Positions 22,789 through 30,812 of a DNA stretch of 36,133 nt are shown here, piece after piece. Where the stretch lies: the NCBI GenBank assembly GCA_019637095.1, contig JAHBWG010000089.1, positions 1 through 36,133 of the forward strand, written 5' to 3'. The notes under the pieces are model-generated. The model had not been told where the DNA came from, did no database searches, and was given only the letters and a program-made list of their open reading frames with translations. The DNA comes from Sandaracinaceae bacterium (GTDB lineage Bacteria; Myxococcota_A; Polyangia; Polyangiales; Sandaracinaceae). Position 1 is the first letter of the stretch. Every line of letters begins with the position of its first letter. Position numbers and translations under genes: made by a program.

Positions 22789-25734
22789 ATGCGTCGTGCC
22801 CGTCTGCTCCTCGTGCTCCTCACCGGATGCGCGTACGAGCTCCCCCCCGACGGGTCCTACTACGACGACCGCATCGCCCCGGCCCTGCGCGAGAGCTGCG
22901 GGATCACCACGAGCGGCTGCCACCTCGCCGACGAGCGCGGCCGCGCGATGGGGAACCTCGACATCGGCAGCTACGACGCGCTGATGCGGCGGCAGGACGT
23001 GCTCGTGCCGTACGGCCCGTACCCGCGGCCGCTGCTCCTGCTCAAGGCGAGCGAGCCGGTCGAGGTCGCCGTCGACACGCTCGACGGCACGGTGAACGTC
23101 GTGACGGACATCCGCCACGGCGGCGGCGTGAACTTCGAGCAGGGCTCGCGGACGTTCCGCGAGCTCGTGCGGTGGCTCGACGCCGGCTTCTCGCGCACCG
23201 GCGCGCCCATCGATCGCCGGCCCTCGGCGGAGGGCGAGTGCCTGCCCGGCGCCGGCCGCGCGGCGGGCTTCGCCGCCGAGGCCGAGCCCTCGCCCGCCGC
23301 GTCTTACGCGCGCTTCGTCTCCGAGGTGCAGCCGGTGCTCGTGGAGCGCTGCGGGAGCGGGAGCTGTCACGGCGCGCCGCTCGCCGATCTGCGCATCGCG
23401 TGCGGCGAGACGGAGGAGGAGCGGCGCTGGAACTACTGGATCGCCGTGCGGCACCTCGGCGAGGACCCGGCGGCGTCCGAGCTGCTGCGCCGCCCGCTCG
23501 CGCCTGCGCGCGGCGGCACGTTCCACGTCGGCGGCGACACGTTCGCGGAGACTCAGGACGCCGGCTACCGCGCGATCCTCGGCTGGGCCGAGGAGCTGGT
23601 GAGCGCGGCGCCCGAGCACGTGCGCGAGCCCGCGGCGTCCGAGGGCTACCGCTACTTCGTGAACCGGGTCCAGCCCATGCTCGTCCGCAAGGGGTGCATG
23701 GCGCTCGCGTGTCACTCGCCGATCAGCGTCGTGTTCGAGCTGCGCGGCGGGGCGGGCGGCTCCTTCTCTCGCTTCGCGCGCGAGCGCAACTACGCGCTCG
23801 CTCGGAGGTTCCTCGCGCTCGAGTCGCCCGATCCGAACCAGAGCCGCATCGTCGCGAAGAACCTCTTCCCGCCGAACGTGCGCTCGGACGGAGACGGGAT
23901 CGCCCACCGCGGCGGCTCGCTGCTCGAGGACTTCGCCGGGCGGCCCGCGCGCGCCGAGGACTGCGACGGCGTCGACGTCGACGGGGGAGACTTGAACGCG
24001 ATCCCCGCGTACTGCGTGCTCGCGCGCTGGCACGCGCTCGAGCGCGCGGCGGCGGCGCTCGCCCCGCTGCACCACCTCGCGTGGATCGAGCGCCCGCCCG
24101 GGATCGGCGAGGCCACCGACTTCGACACCTACCGGCCGGGCGCCGACCTGCGCCTCGCGGAGGCGTCGCTCGGCGCCGACGGCGCGGTCGCGCTCGAGCC
24201 GTCGCGCAGCGTGCTCGGCGCGTGCGGGCTCGCGGCGGATCGCGCGGACGTTCGGCGCCCTCGCGCCTCGTGGGACGGAGCGCGCCTCGCGTTCGCGGCG
24301 CGGGCGAGCGCGGCCGAGCCGCTGCGCATCTACGAGCTCGACGTCGCGAGCGGCGCGTGCGGCCCGCTCGCCGGCGTCGCCGCGGCGATGACCGAGGCGG
24401 GAGGGATCCTCGTCCACGACCTCGATCCGGCGTACGCGCCGAACGGCGACGTCGTGTTCGCCTCCACGCGCGGCACCTCCCACGGCCGGCCCACGCGCAC
24501 GCCGGCGGCGTTCCAGCCCAACGCCGACCTCTACGTCTTCACTCCGTCCACGGGCGCGACGCGCCAGCTCACGTTCCTGCTCGACCAGGAGCTCGCGCCC
24601 GCGTTCATGCAGGACGGGCGCGTCATCTACACGATGGAGAAACGCGAGCAGGACTTCCACATGCTCGCCCTGCGGCGACAGAACCTCGACGGCGGCGACT
24701 ACCACCCGCTCTTCGCCTCGCGCGGCTCGCTCGGGTTCGAACAGGCGACGGACGTCGGGGCCCTGCCCGACGGGAGCTTCGTGTTCACCGCGGCGGCGCT
24801 CCACGCGACGGATGGAGCCGGCTCGATCGCGGTGTTCAACCGCTCGGTCGGCCCCGACACCCGCGAGCCCGACGACGGCGTCCTCCTGCGCGCGCTGACG
24901 ATCCCGGTGCGCGGCGCCGTCGAGCGCGGCGAAGGCGCGCACCGCTCGCCCGCGGTGCTGCCGAACGGGCGGGTCGTGTTCTCGTGCGCGAGCGACGCGA
25001 GCGCGACCGCGCTCGACTTCGACCTCTGCGTCGTGGAGCCGCGCCGAGCCGGTACGACGCGCCTCTTGTCGCGCCCCGGCGTCGCGCTGCTCGACGCGGT
25101 CGCGCTCTACGGGCGGCCCGACCGCGGGGTCCTCGTCTCCGACGGGGCGGGCATCGATCATCCGCTGATCGAGGCGGGCGCGCCCGACGCGGTCGTCCAC
25201 TTCAACGACTTCCCGATGATCCAGTCGCTCATGTTCGTGAACGACCGGCGCGGCCGCCCGATCGATCCCCGCATCGGCGGCTTCGAGGTGCTGCGCCATC
25301 AGCCGCCGCCGGCCGGCGCGCATCGCCCCGAGGACGTCGCGGATCGGATCGTCAGCGACGCGCGGGGGCGCTTCTTCAGCGAGGCCGCGCCGATCGGCTG
25401 GGTGCCGCTCTACGCGGACGGCTCCGCGCGCATGCGCCTGCCCGGCGGGCTCGCGATCTCCTACCGCATGACCGACGCGAGCGGCGCCGAGCTCACCATG
25501 GCCGACGGGATGCCGTTCGCCGGGCCCGCGCGCCAGCGCGAGCACGAGCAGTACTACCCAGGGGAGCGCATCCAGCGCTCGATCCCGCGGCGCTTCTTCA
25601 ACACCGCATGCGGCTCGTGCCACGGCTCGGTCAGCGGCCGCGAGCTCGACGTCACGGTGAACCTCGACGTGATCAGCGGCGCCTCGATCAACCTCGCCCG
25701 CGACGCCGCGCCGACCGATCTCATGCGCCCCTGA
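22789..25734 (+). CDS. Large lipoprotein with several cytochrome-like Cys-His motifs and an HZS-alpha-like propeller
   Basis: The 981-aa protein starts MRRARLLLVLLTGC (lipobox Cys14). It holds four Cys...CysHis motifs: CGITTSGCH (37-45), CGSGSCH (188-194), CMALACH (303-309) and a standard heme-c motif CGSCH (941-945). The first three have wider spacing than CxxCH, so only the last is a confident heme site. Residues ~500-760 are propeller-like: VRRPRASWDGARLAFAARAS, AYAPNGDVVFASTRGT, FMQDGRVIYTMEKREQDFHM and ALPDGSFVFTAAAL. This is the pattern I associate with the hydrazine synthase alpha-subunit middle domain family, which is widespread in bacteria that do not make hydrazine. A periplasmic or surface redox role is likely; the reaction is unknown. 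The gene converges on the lipoprotein gene at 25742. Confidence 0.85.
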   Translation: MRRARLLLVLLTGCAYELPPDGSYYDDRIAPALRESCGITTSGCHLADERGRAMGNLDIGSYDALMRRQDVLVPYGPYPRPLLLLKASEPVEVAVDTLDGTVNVVTDIRHGGGVNFEQGSRTFRELVRWLDAGFSRTGAPIDRRPSAEGECLPGAGRAAGFAAEAEPSPAASYARFVSEVQPVLVERCGSGSCHGAPLADLRIACGETEEERRWNYWIAVRHLGEDPAASELLRRPLAPARGGTFHVGGDTFAETQDAGYRAILGWAEELVSAAPEHVREPAASEGYRYFVNRVQPMLVRKGCMALACHSPISVVFELRGGAGGSFSRFARERNYALARRFLALESPDPNQSRIVAKNLFPPNVRSDGDGIAHRGGSLLEDFAGRPARAEDCDGVDVDGGDLNAIPAYCVLARWHALERAAAALAPLHHLAWIERPPGIGEATDFDTYRPGADLRLAEASLGADGAVALEPSRSVLGACGLAADRADVRRPRASWDGARLAFAARASAAEPLRIYELDVASGACGPLAGVAAAMTEAGGILVHDLDPAYAPNGDVVFASTRGTSHGRPTRTPAAFQPNADLYVFTPSTGATRQLTFLLDQELAPAFMQDGRVIYTMEKREQDFHMLALRRQNLDGGDYHPLFASRGSLGFEQATDVGALPDGSFVFTAAALHATDGAGSIAVFNRSVGPDTREPDDGVLLRALTIPVRGAVERGEGAHRSPAVLPNGRVVFSCASDASATALDFDLCVVEPRRAGTTRLLSRPGVALLDAVALYGRPDRGVLVSDGAGIDHPLIEAGAPDAVVHFNDFPMIQSLMFVNDRRGRPIDPRIGGFEVLRHQPPPAGAHRPEDVADRIVSDARGRFFSEAAPIGWVPLYADGSARMRLPGGLAISYRMTDASGAELTMADGMPFAGPARQREHEQYYPGERIQRSIPRRFFNTACGSCHGSVSGRELDVTVNLDVISGASINLARDAAPTDLMRP

Positions 25735-25748
25735 GCGCGCCTCAGGGG
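25728..25748. terminator. Shared hairpin containing both convergent stop codons
   Basis: CCCCTGAG (25728-25735) and CTCAGGGG (25741-25748) are a perfect 8-bp inverted repeat with a CGCGC loop. The TGA of each convergent gene lies in one arm. It could act as a bidirectional terminator, though no T-tract follows on either side. Confidence 0.5.
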
Positions 25749-26938
25749 GCGATGGGCAGCGGCGTCTCGGCGCGGCGCGTCTCCACCGCGCGCAGCGCGC
25801 GGAACGCCACCGCGTCGTCTCCGCCCGACCACGTGAGGAGCGCGACCTCGGCGCTGAAGCGCTGGGGCAGCACCTCCGCGCGCGCGCCCTCCACGAAGCC
25901 CTCCACGCGCATGCTCGCGCGGCCGGTCGCGGGCTCGTGCGCGAAGTCCTCCACCATCACCGCGAGCTCGCGCACGAACGCGCCCGCGGCGCCTTCGCCG
26001 AGCTCCCACTCGAACCACGAGAGCGCGGGCACCGCGCGATCGCCGGGCGGCACGTCGAGCGCGATCGCGCCGACCTCGGGGCCGGGGCGACACTCGCCCT
26101 CGTACGCGACCGTCTGCGTCGCAGGCGCCCGATCGAGCGCGACCACGGCGTAGCGCACGATCACGCGCCCGCGCGCCACCGCGGCCGCGCGATCCATCGC
26201 GGTCTCGCCGGAGCGGCCGAGCTCGAGCCGCGCGCGCACCATGAAGCGCAGCGTCCCCGCCTCGCGCGTCTCTGGCCCGAAGGACGCGCCGAGCGCGGCC
26301 AACGCGTATCCGTCGGCGGGGCGGTAGTCGGGCGGGTAGTCGAGGTCCTGCGGCACGTCGAGGTCGACCTCCACGCCGTCGAGCACGACGACGATCGTCG
26401 CCGCGTCGTCGAGCCCGGCCGCCGCGAGGTCGAACAGCGCGAGGGTCTCGGCGCGCGGCGCCTCGGCGGTCGGCTCGACGATCGCGCGGCCGCGCGCGAT
26501 GCGGATCGGAGGCGCGTCGGTCCCCGCGTCGAGGCGCGAGCCCACCGGCGCCTCGCCGAGCACGTGGTAGCTGGCGCGCGCGTGCGCGCCGGGGGTGCGC
26601 GGGTCCACGTCGGTCAAGAGCGTCACCCCCGAGAGCACGCGGCCGAGCCCGCAGAGGTCGGGGGCCTCGAGCCGCAGGCTCGCGCCCCAGCGCGCGAGCG
26701 GTAGCGCCGGCCCGTCGAGCCGGATCCCGAAGCCGCTCGACACGACGCCCTGCGCGCAGCCGCGCGTGATGCCCCCGGCGCCGGCCGTCGCGTCGGGAGG
26801 CCCCTCGCAGCGCGCGGCCGCGCTCGCGTCCCCGCCGGCGTCCGCGCTCGCGTCCATGCCGGCGTCCGCAGGGCCCGACCCGTCGCAGGCGGACACCAAC
26901 ACGAGAGCGGCGATCGTCAGGGCGCGCACGCGGCCCAC
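25742..26938 (-). CDS. Lipoprotein of unknown function
   Basis: The 398-aa protein starts at GTG 26938 with MGRVRALTIAALVLVSAC (lipobox, Cys18). An Ala/Asp-rich linker follows (GMDASADAGGDASAAARCEG), then a long beta-rich region without a motif I recognise (VVVLDGVEVDLDVPQDLDYP, ALGASFGPETREAGTLRFMV, SWFEWELGEG). It converges on the cytochrome-like lipoprotein and is divergent from the parvulin gene, sharing an AT-rich start region with it. A role alongside the cytochrome-like protein is possible only by position. Confidence 0.82.
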   Translation of the reverse strand: MGRVRALTIAALVLVSACDGSGPADAGMDASADAGGDASAAARCEGPPDATAGAGGITRGCAQGVVSSGFGIRLDGPALPLARWGASLRLEAPDLCGLGRVLSGVTLLTDVDPRTPGAHARASYHVLGEAPVGSRLDAGTDAPPIRIARGRAIVEPTAEAPRAETLALFDLAAAGLDDAATIVVVLDGVEVDLDVPQDLDYPPDYRPADGYALAALGASFGPETREAGTLRFMVRARLELGRSGETAMDRAAAVARGRVIVRYAVVALDRAPATQTVAYEGECRPGPEVGAIALDVPPGDRAVPALSWFEWELGEGAAGAFVRELAVMVEDFAHEPATGRASMRVEGFVEGARAEVLPQRFSAEVALLTWSGGDDAVAFRALRAVETRRAETPLPIAP

Positions 26939-26946
26939 TCTTGCCC

Positions 26947-26953
26947 AATAATT
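26947..26953. promoter_or_regulatory. Overlapping divergent -10 elements (bidirectional promoter)
   Basis: On the plus strand AATAAT (26947-26952) ends seven bases before ATG 26960. On the minus strand AATTAT (26953-26948) ends nine bases before GTG 26938. The same seven base pairs can serve both directions; this is the main AT-rich spot in the 21-base gap. Confidence 0.5.
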
Positions 26954-26959
26954 TCGTGC

Positions 26960-28093
26960 ATGCTAGCCAGACGACGCGCCATGCGCCGACGCCTCCTCTC
27001 GCTGCTCCTCGCCTCGGGGCTCGCCTCCGCGACGATCCTCGCCGTCGGGATCGGCTGCGGCGAGGACGATCCCGGGACCGGCGCCCCCCCGACGACGACG
27101 CCCGACGACGGGCCGCGCACGCACGGGCTCACCGAGGCCGAGGCGGCCCGCGTGATCGCGAAGGTCGGCGACGTGGAGATCACGCTCGGGGACGTGGCGA
27201 CGGAGCTCGCGTCCAAGGGCAGCTTCATCCGCGCGCGCTACCAGAGCCCGGAGCGGCGCCGTGAGTTCCTCGACCAGATGATCCGCTTCGAGCTGCTCGC
27301 GCAGGAGGCGGAGCGCCGCGGCTACGCCGACCTCCCCGAGGTCCAGCGCACGCGCAAGCAGGTGATGGTGCGCCGCTTCCTGACGGAGCGCTTCGAGGGC
27401 GGCGGCCCCGAGACGATCTCGGACGAGGACGTGCGCGCCTACTACGAGTCGCACCAGAGCGAGTTCCACACGCCAGCGCAGATCCGCGCGAGCCACATCC
27501 GCTGCCGGGACCGCGCGACGGCGCAACGCGTCTTGCGCGAGCTCATGGCGGCGCCGAACGACCTGCGGCTCTATCGCCAGCTCGCCGACCAGCACAACAC
27601 GGACCCGGAGACGCGGGAGCGCTTCGGCGACCTGCAGTTCTTCTCTCGGCCGGACGAGCGCCAGGAGGGCGAGCCGGTGCTGCCGCCCGAGGTGGTCGAG
27701 GCGGCGTTCTCGATCGAGCGCATCGGCGGGCTCCACCCCGAGGTCGTGCGCTCCGCGGACGGCTGGCACGTGGTGAAGCTGACCGGGCGGCGCGCGGCCA
27801 TGCACCGCACGCTCGAGGAGGCGGACAACCCCATCCGCAACCGCCTCTTCCGGGAGCGCCGCGAGGCGGCGATCCAGCAGCTGCTCGCGGAGCTGCGCGC
27901 GGAGGCCGACGTCGAGGAGGACCTCTCCGCGCTCGCGGACGTCCGCCTCGACCTGCCCGAGGGGGACTCGCCGACCGTGACGGCGCCGCAGCTCGGCGCC
28001 CGCCCGGGCGGCGGCCCGAGCGGCGCGCTCGAGGTCCCGCCGCGCGAGGTCCCGCCGCGCGAGGTCCCGCCGCGGGCACCGCGAGGGAACTGA
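26960..28093 (+). CDS. Parvulin-type peptidyl-prolyl isomerase lipoprotein
   Basis: The 377-aa protein has an N-terminal basic run and signal (MLARRRAMRRRLLSLLLASG, then LASATILAVGIGC) ending in a lipobox Cys33. Residues ~60-150 form a SurA/PrsA-like N-terminal helical domain (VIAKVGDVEITLGDVATELA, FLDQMIRFELLAQEAERRGY). Residues ~170-275 are the PpiC/rotamase domain, with ASHIRCRD, FGDLQFFSRPDER, PPEVVEAAFSI and SADGWHVVKLTGRR. It should fold or escort proteins in the periplasm, as PrsA or SurA do. The C-terminus ends in three EVPPR repeats. ATG 26960 is favoured by AATAAT seven bases upstream; ATG 26981 gives a more typical signal length. It is followed closely by a SurA-like gene. Confidence 0.92.
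   Translation: MLARRRAMRRRLLSLLLASGLASATILAVGIGCGEDDPGTGAPPTTTPDDGPRTHGLTEAEAARVIAKVGDVEITLGDVATELASKGSFIRARYQSPERRREFLDQMIRFELLAQEAERRGYADLPEVQRTRKQVMVRRFLTERFEGGGPETISDEDVRAYYESHQSEFHTPAQIRASHIRCRDRATAQRVLRELMAAPNDLRLYRQLADQHNTDPETRERFGDLQFFSRPDERQEGEPVLPPEVVEAAFSIERIGGLHPEVVRSADGWHVVKLTGRRAAMHRTLEEADNPIRNRLFRERREAAIQQLLAELRAEADVEEDLSALADVRLDLPEGDSPTVTAPQLGARPGGGPSGALEVPPREVPPREVPPRAPRGN
28031..28075 (+). repeat. 15-bp tandem repeat, three copies, in frame
   Basis: The unit gaggtcccgccgcgc occurs at 28031, 28046 and 28061 (last base changed in the third copy). It encodes EVPPR at the C-terminal end of the parvulin lipoprotein. Confidence 0.9.
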
Positions 28094-28101
28094 GCCACCC
28101 T

Positions 28102-28108
28102 GGGGGAG
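28102..28108 (+). promoter_or_regulatory. Ribosome binding site GGGGGAG
   Basis: A purine run five bases before ATG 28114 supports that start and independent initiation, although the gene is only 20 bases from its upstream neighbour. Confidence 0.6.
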
Positions 28109-28113
28109 CCACC

Positions 28114-29067
28114 ATGCACCGTCGCGTCACGCCGCTCGTCGCCACCACCCTCGCCCTCCTCGCGCTCGGGTCGCTCGCCCGCCCCGCGCGGGCGGAGGTG
28201 ATCGAGCGCGTCGTCGCGGTCGTGAACGACGACGCGATCTTCCTGTCCGAGCTGCGCCGCCGCGCCGCGCCGTACCTCGAGCGCGCGATGAGCGTGCCGA
28301 GCGCCGCCGGCCGCATGGCCGCGATCGAGCAGCTCTACGGCGAGGTGCTCGACCGCATGGTGCAGGAGCAGCTCTTCACGCAGGCCGCGACGGAGATGCA
28401 GGTCAGCGTGACCACGGCGGAGGTCGACCGCGCGATCGAGAACGTGCGCGTGCAGTCCCGCCTGCAGGAGGGGCAGTTCTGGGAGGCGGTCCGCGCGCAG
28501 GGCTTCTCGCCGGACCAGTACCGCGCGGACGTCCGCCGCCAGCTCCTGCGGCTCAAGGTGCTCAACAACCGCGCGCGCGGGCGCGTCAACATCACCGAAG
28601 AGCAGGTGCGCGAGCGCTACGAGATGGAGGTCGCGCGCGCGCGACGCACCGCGCAGTACCGCGCCGCGCAGCTCTACTTCCCGATCCCGGACGGCGCGAC
28701 CGCGACGGAGGTCGCCGACGCGCGGCGGCAGGCGCAGGCCGCGCGCGACTCGATCAGCGACGCGGACGAGTTCTGGGCGGCGGGCGGGCAGTCGCTCGGG
28801 CGGCTCGCCGAGGGCAGCCTCGCCGGCTCGCTCGAGGACGCGCTGATGGGCCTCGACGTCGGGGACATCAGCGGCGTCGTGCGCGGGCCGACCGGCTTCC
28901 ACGTCTTCTTGCTCGAGGCGCGCGAGGCGGCGACGGCGAACATCCCCGCGTACGAGCAGGTCCGCATGCAGATCTACCAGGCGATGCTCGGCGAGGCGAT
29001 GGAGCGACAGGAGGAGATCTTCGTCGCCGAGCTCCGCCGCCGCGCCGTCGTCGATCTGCGCCTGTGA
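28114..29067 (+). CDS. SurA-like periplasmic chaperone
   Basis: The 317-aa protein has a signal peptide (MHRRVTPLVATTLALLALGS, cleavage after ARPARA, about residue 27). The SurA N-terminal domain follows: EVIERVVAVVNDDAIFLSEL opens it, as in SurA and PpiC-like proteins, and LDRMVQEQLFTQAATEMQVS and SPDQYRADVRRQLLRLKVLN continue it. The region 175-285 (RAAQLYFPIPDG, LAEGSLAGSLEDALMGLDVG, GPTGFHVFLLEARE) is shaped like one parvulin domain but lacks the clear active-site signature of the neighbour. It may act as a chaperone without isomerase activity. The likely task is outer-membrane protein biogenesis. Its stop overlaps the next start (GTGA). Confidence 0.9.
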   Translation: MHRRVTPLVATTLALLALGSLARPARAEVIERVVAVVNDDAIFLSELRRRAAPYLERAMSVPSAAGRMAAIEQLYGEVLDRMVQEQLFTQAATEMQVSVTTAEVDRAIENVRVQSRLQEGQFWEAVRAQGFSPDQYRADVRRQLLRLKVLNNRARGRVNITEEQVRERYEMEVARARRTAQYRAAQLYFPIPDGATATEVADARRQAQAARDSISDADEFWAAGGQSLGRLAEGSLAGSLEDALMGLDVGDISGVVRGPTGFHVFLLEAREAATANIPAYEQVRMQIYQAMLGEAMERQEEIFVAELRRRAVVDLRL

Positions 29068-29771
29068 GCGGCGAGCCCGCGCGGCGCTTCGCGCCGGCCC
29101 GCCTGCTCGGCGCGCGGCCCGCCGCAGAGGAGCAGGTGCTCCTCGAGGTCGAGCCGCCCGACGGCTTCCTCGAGGCGCACGCGCGGCCGGGGCAGTTCTG
29201 CCGGATCCGCGCCGGCGGCGCGGAGGGCTTCTTCGCCATGCTCTCCGGCCCGGGGGCGCCGCCCCGCTTCCTCGTGCGCGTCGGCAACCCCGACGGCGGC
29301 GAGGCGGCCGACGCGCTCGCCGCGCTGCCGCCCGGCAGCCCGATCGAGATGACGCTCCCCGAGGGCCGCGGGTTCGATCTCGACCGCGCGCGCGGCAAGG
29401 ACGTCTGCTTCGTCGCGACGGGGACCGGCGTCGCGCCGGTGTGCGCGGCGATCGAGCACGTGCTCGCCGACCGGGCGGCGTACGGCGCCCTGCGCCTCGA
29501 TCTCGGGCTCAAGTCGGCGGGGCACCTCGCGCTCGGCCCCGCGCTCGAGCGGTGGCGCGCGTCGGGCGTGACGATCGAGATCGCCTACTCGACCCTCGAC
29601 GCGGGCGGGGCGCTGGCCGGAGCCTCCGTGCAAGACAACTTGCGGTCGAGCGGCGTCGACCTCGCGCGCGCCGCCGTCGTCGCGGTCGGCCAAGGCGCGA
29701 TGCTCGGGGCGCTGCGCGAGGTGATCCGCGCGGCGGGCGGCGACCCCGCGGGCCTGATCACCAACGTGTGA
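29064..29771 (+). CDS. Ferredoxin reductase-like FAD/NAD(P)-binding protein
   Basis: The 235-aa protein (GTG start overlapping the surA-like stop) has the FNR layout. The FAD-binding barrel includes GQFCRIRAGGAEGFFAMLSG (43-62), where family members have RxYS-type residues but this one has FAML. The nucleotide-binding half opens with DVCFVATGTGVAPVCAAIEH, the G-T-G-x-x-P motif. There is no C-terminal 2Fe-2S Cys cluster, unlike PyrK. It is therefore an electron-transfer flavoprotein fold of unknown partner. Its coupling to two periplasmic folding factors is odd for a cytoplasmic enzyme; it has no signal peptide. Confidence 0.85.
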   Translation: MSGEPARRFAPARLLGARPAAEEQVLLEVEPPDGFLEAHARPGQFCRIRAGGAEGFFAMLSGPGAPPRFLVRVGNPDGGEAADALAALPPGSPIEMTLPEGRGFDLDRARGKDVCFVATGTGVAPVCAAIEHVLADRAAYGALRLDLGLKSAGHLALGPALERWRASGVTIEIAYSTLDAGGALAGASVQDNLRSSGVDLARAAVVAVGQGAMLGALREVIRAAGGDPAGLITNV

Positions 29772-29783
29772 GCCTCGCGACGT

Positions 29784-30734
29784 TCACTCGCCGAGGTCGT
29801 CCTTGAACTTGCGCGCGAGCTCCTTGGCGCCGATCTCCCCGCGGACGAACCGGCGCGTGAGCGCGGAGATGTCGGTCGCGCGGCCCCGCCACGCGTCCTC
29901 TTCGCTCGCGTGCTCGCGGTAGGCCGCCTCGCCGCCCTCGCGGAACGAGCGGAACGCGTCGTGGAGCGCCGCGCGATCGAGCTCTCCGCCGGACTCGAAG
30001 TAGGCGTGCGCCGCCCAGCCCAGGCCCCACGTGGTCGCGTAGTTGGCCGCGACGCCGATCGCGGAGCCCCAGCCCGGCACCAGCCGCACGAGCGCCTCGA
30101 GCCCCGCGTGCAACGCGACGACCCCGAGGAGCGAGGCGACGAGCGCGCGCGTGATCTTCGAGTCCCCCGCGTGCCCGTAGTAGCGGCCGATCGTCCGCAC
30201 CATCTGGATCTGGAGGAACGCGCCGATCGCCTCGGTGACGAGGTTGGTCGGGATGAGCGCGAGCACGGCGAGCCCGACGGCGCGCGAGCGGACGAGGCGG
30301 CGGATGCGCGCCTCGCGCTCGACCGGGTCGTCGACGGCCTCGACCTCCTCGGCGCCGAAGTCCTCGCGCAGCTGCGCGCGCAGCGCGTCGAGCACGCCGA
30401 GCGCCGGCGGCTCGAGGCCCCACGCGTGCCGGACGCGCTCGATCACCGCCTCCTCGGCGGCCACCGCCCCGTCGGCCCGCGCGATCGCGTGCGCGGCGAG
30501 CAGGACCGCGCGGCGCACCTCGTCGTCGGTGACCTCGGCGAGCGCCGCGTCGAGGTCGACGTCCTCGCGGAGCAGCACGTCGCGCTCGGTCTCGGTGAGC
30601 GCGAGCGCGTCCATGCTCGGCGCGAGCGCCTCACGCTCCGCCGGGCTGATCACTCCGTCGGCGTGGCAGACGTGGACGAGGACCCGCAGCCCGGCGAGGG
30701 CCTGCGCGTGGGACACGGCGTCGGACACGGTCAC
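29784..30734 (-). CDS. TerB-like domain fused to DUF697-type membrane domain
   Basis: The 316-aa protein starts at GTG 30734. Residues ~1-125 are helical and acidic in the TerB/tellurite-resistance style (VLVHVCHADGVISPAEREAL and AHAIARADGAVAAEEAVIER, two D-G-x-x-x-x-E repeats that may bind metal). Residues ~165-270 match the DUF697/YcjF pattern: IPTNLVTEAIGAFLQIQMVR, TIGRYYGHAGDSKITRALVA, LVRLVPGWGSAIGVAANYAT, TWGLGWAAHAYFESGG. A short cytoplasmic tail ends RKFKDDLGE. Such domains occur in stress-related membrane proteins. TACCTT lies exactly seven bases before the GTG. It is divergent from proS. Confidence 0.85.
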   Translation of the reverse strand: MTVSDAVSHAQALAGLRVLVHVCHADGVISPAEREALAPSMDALALTETERDVLLREDVDLDAALAEVTDDEVRRAVLLAAHAIARADGAVAAEEAVIERVRHAWGLEPPALGVLDALRAQLREDFGAEEVEAVDDPVEREARIRRLVRSRAVGLAVLALIPTNLVTEAIGAFLQIQMVRTIGRYYGHAGDSKITRALVASLLGVVALHAGLEALVRLVPGWGSAIGVAANYATTWGLGWAAHAYFESGGELDRAALHDAFRSFREGGEAAYREHASEEDAWRGRATDISALTRRFVRGEIGAKELARKFKDDLGE

Positions 30735-30741
30735 GAGGCAG

Positions 30742-30747
30742 AAGGTA
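30742..30747 (-). promoter_or_regulatory. -10-like hexamer TACCTT, leaderless spacing
   Basis: On the minus strand TACCTT is followed by seven bases and GTG 30734. Confidence 0.45.
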
Positions 30748-30797
30748 CACCCGGCGGCTCCTCGGGCGCTCCGAAGGTCGCGCGCGGCCGCTCGTGC

Positions 30798-30803
30798 TAT
30801 GAG
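30798..30803 (+). promoter_or_regulatory. Weak -10-like hexamer TATGAG before proS
   Basis: GCTATGAG stands nine bases before ATG 30813, the same relative place as the hexamers of other first genes, but it lacks the final T. Confidence 0.3.
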
Positions 30804-30812
30804 GCGCGCGTC

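Noticed and set aside
22705-25623. A 972-codon open frame on the minus strand opposite the cytochrome-like gene
   Set aside because: It is Arg/Ala/Val-rich with no motif and mirrors the third-position bias of the plus-strand gene; long antisense frames are expected in DNA this GC-rich.
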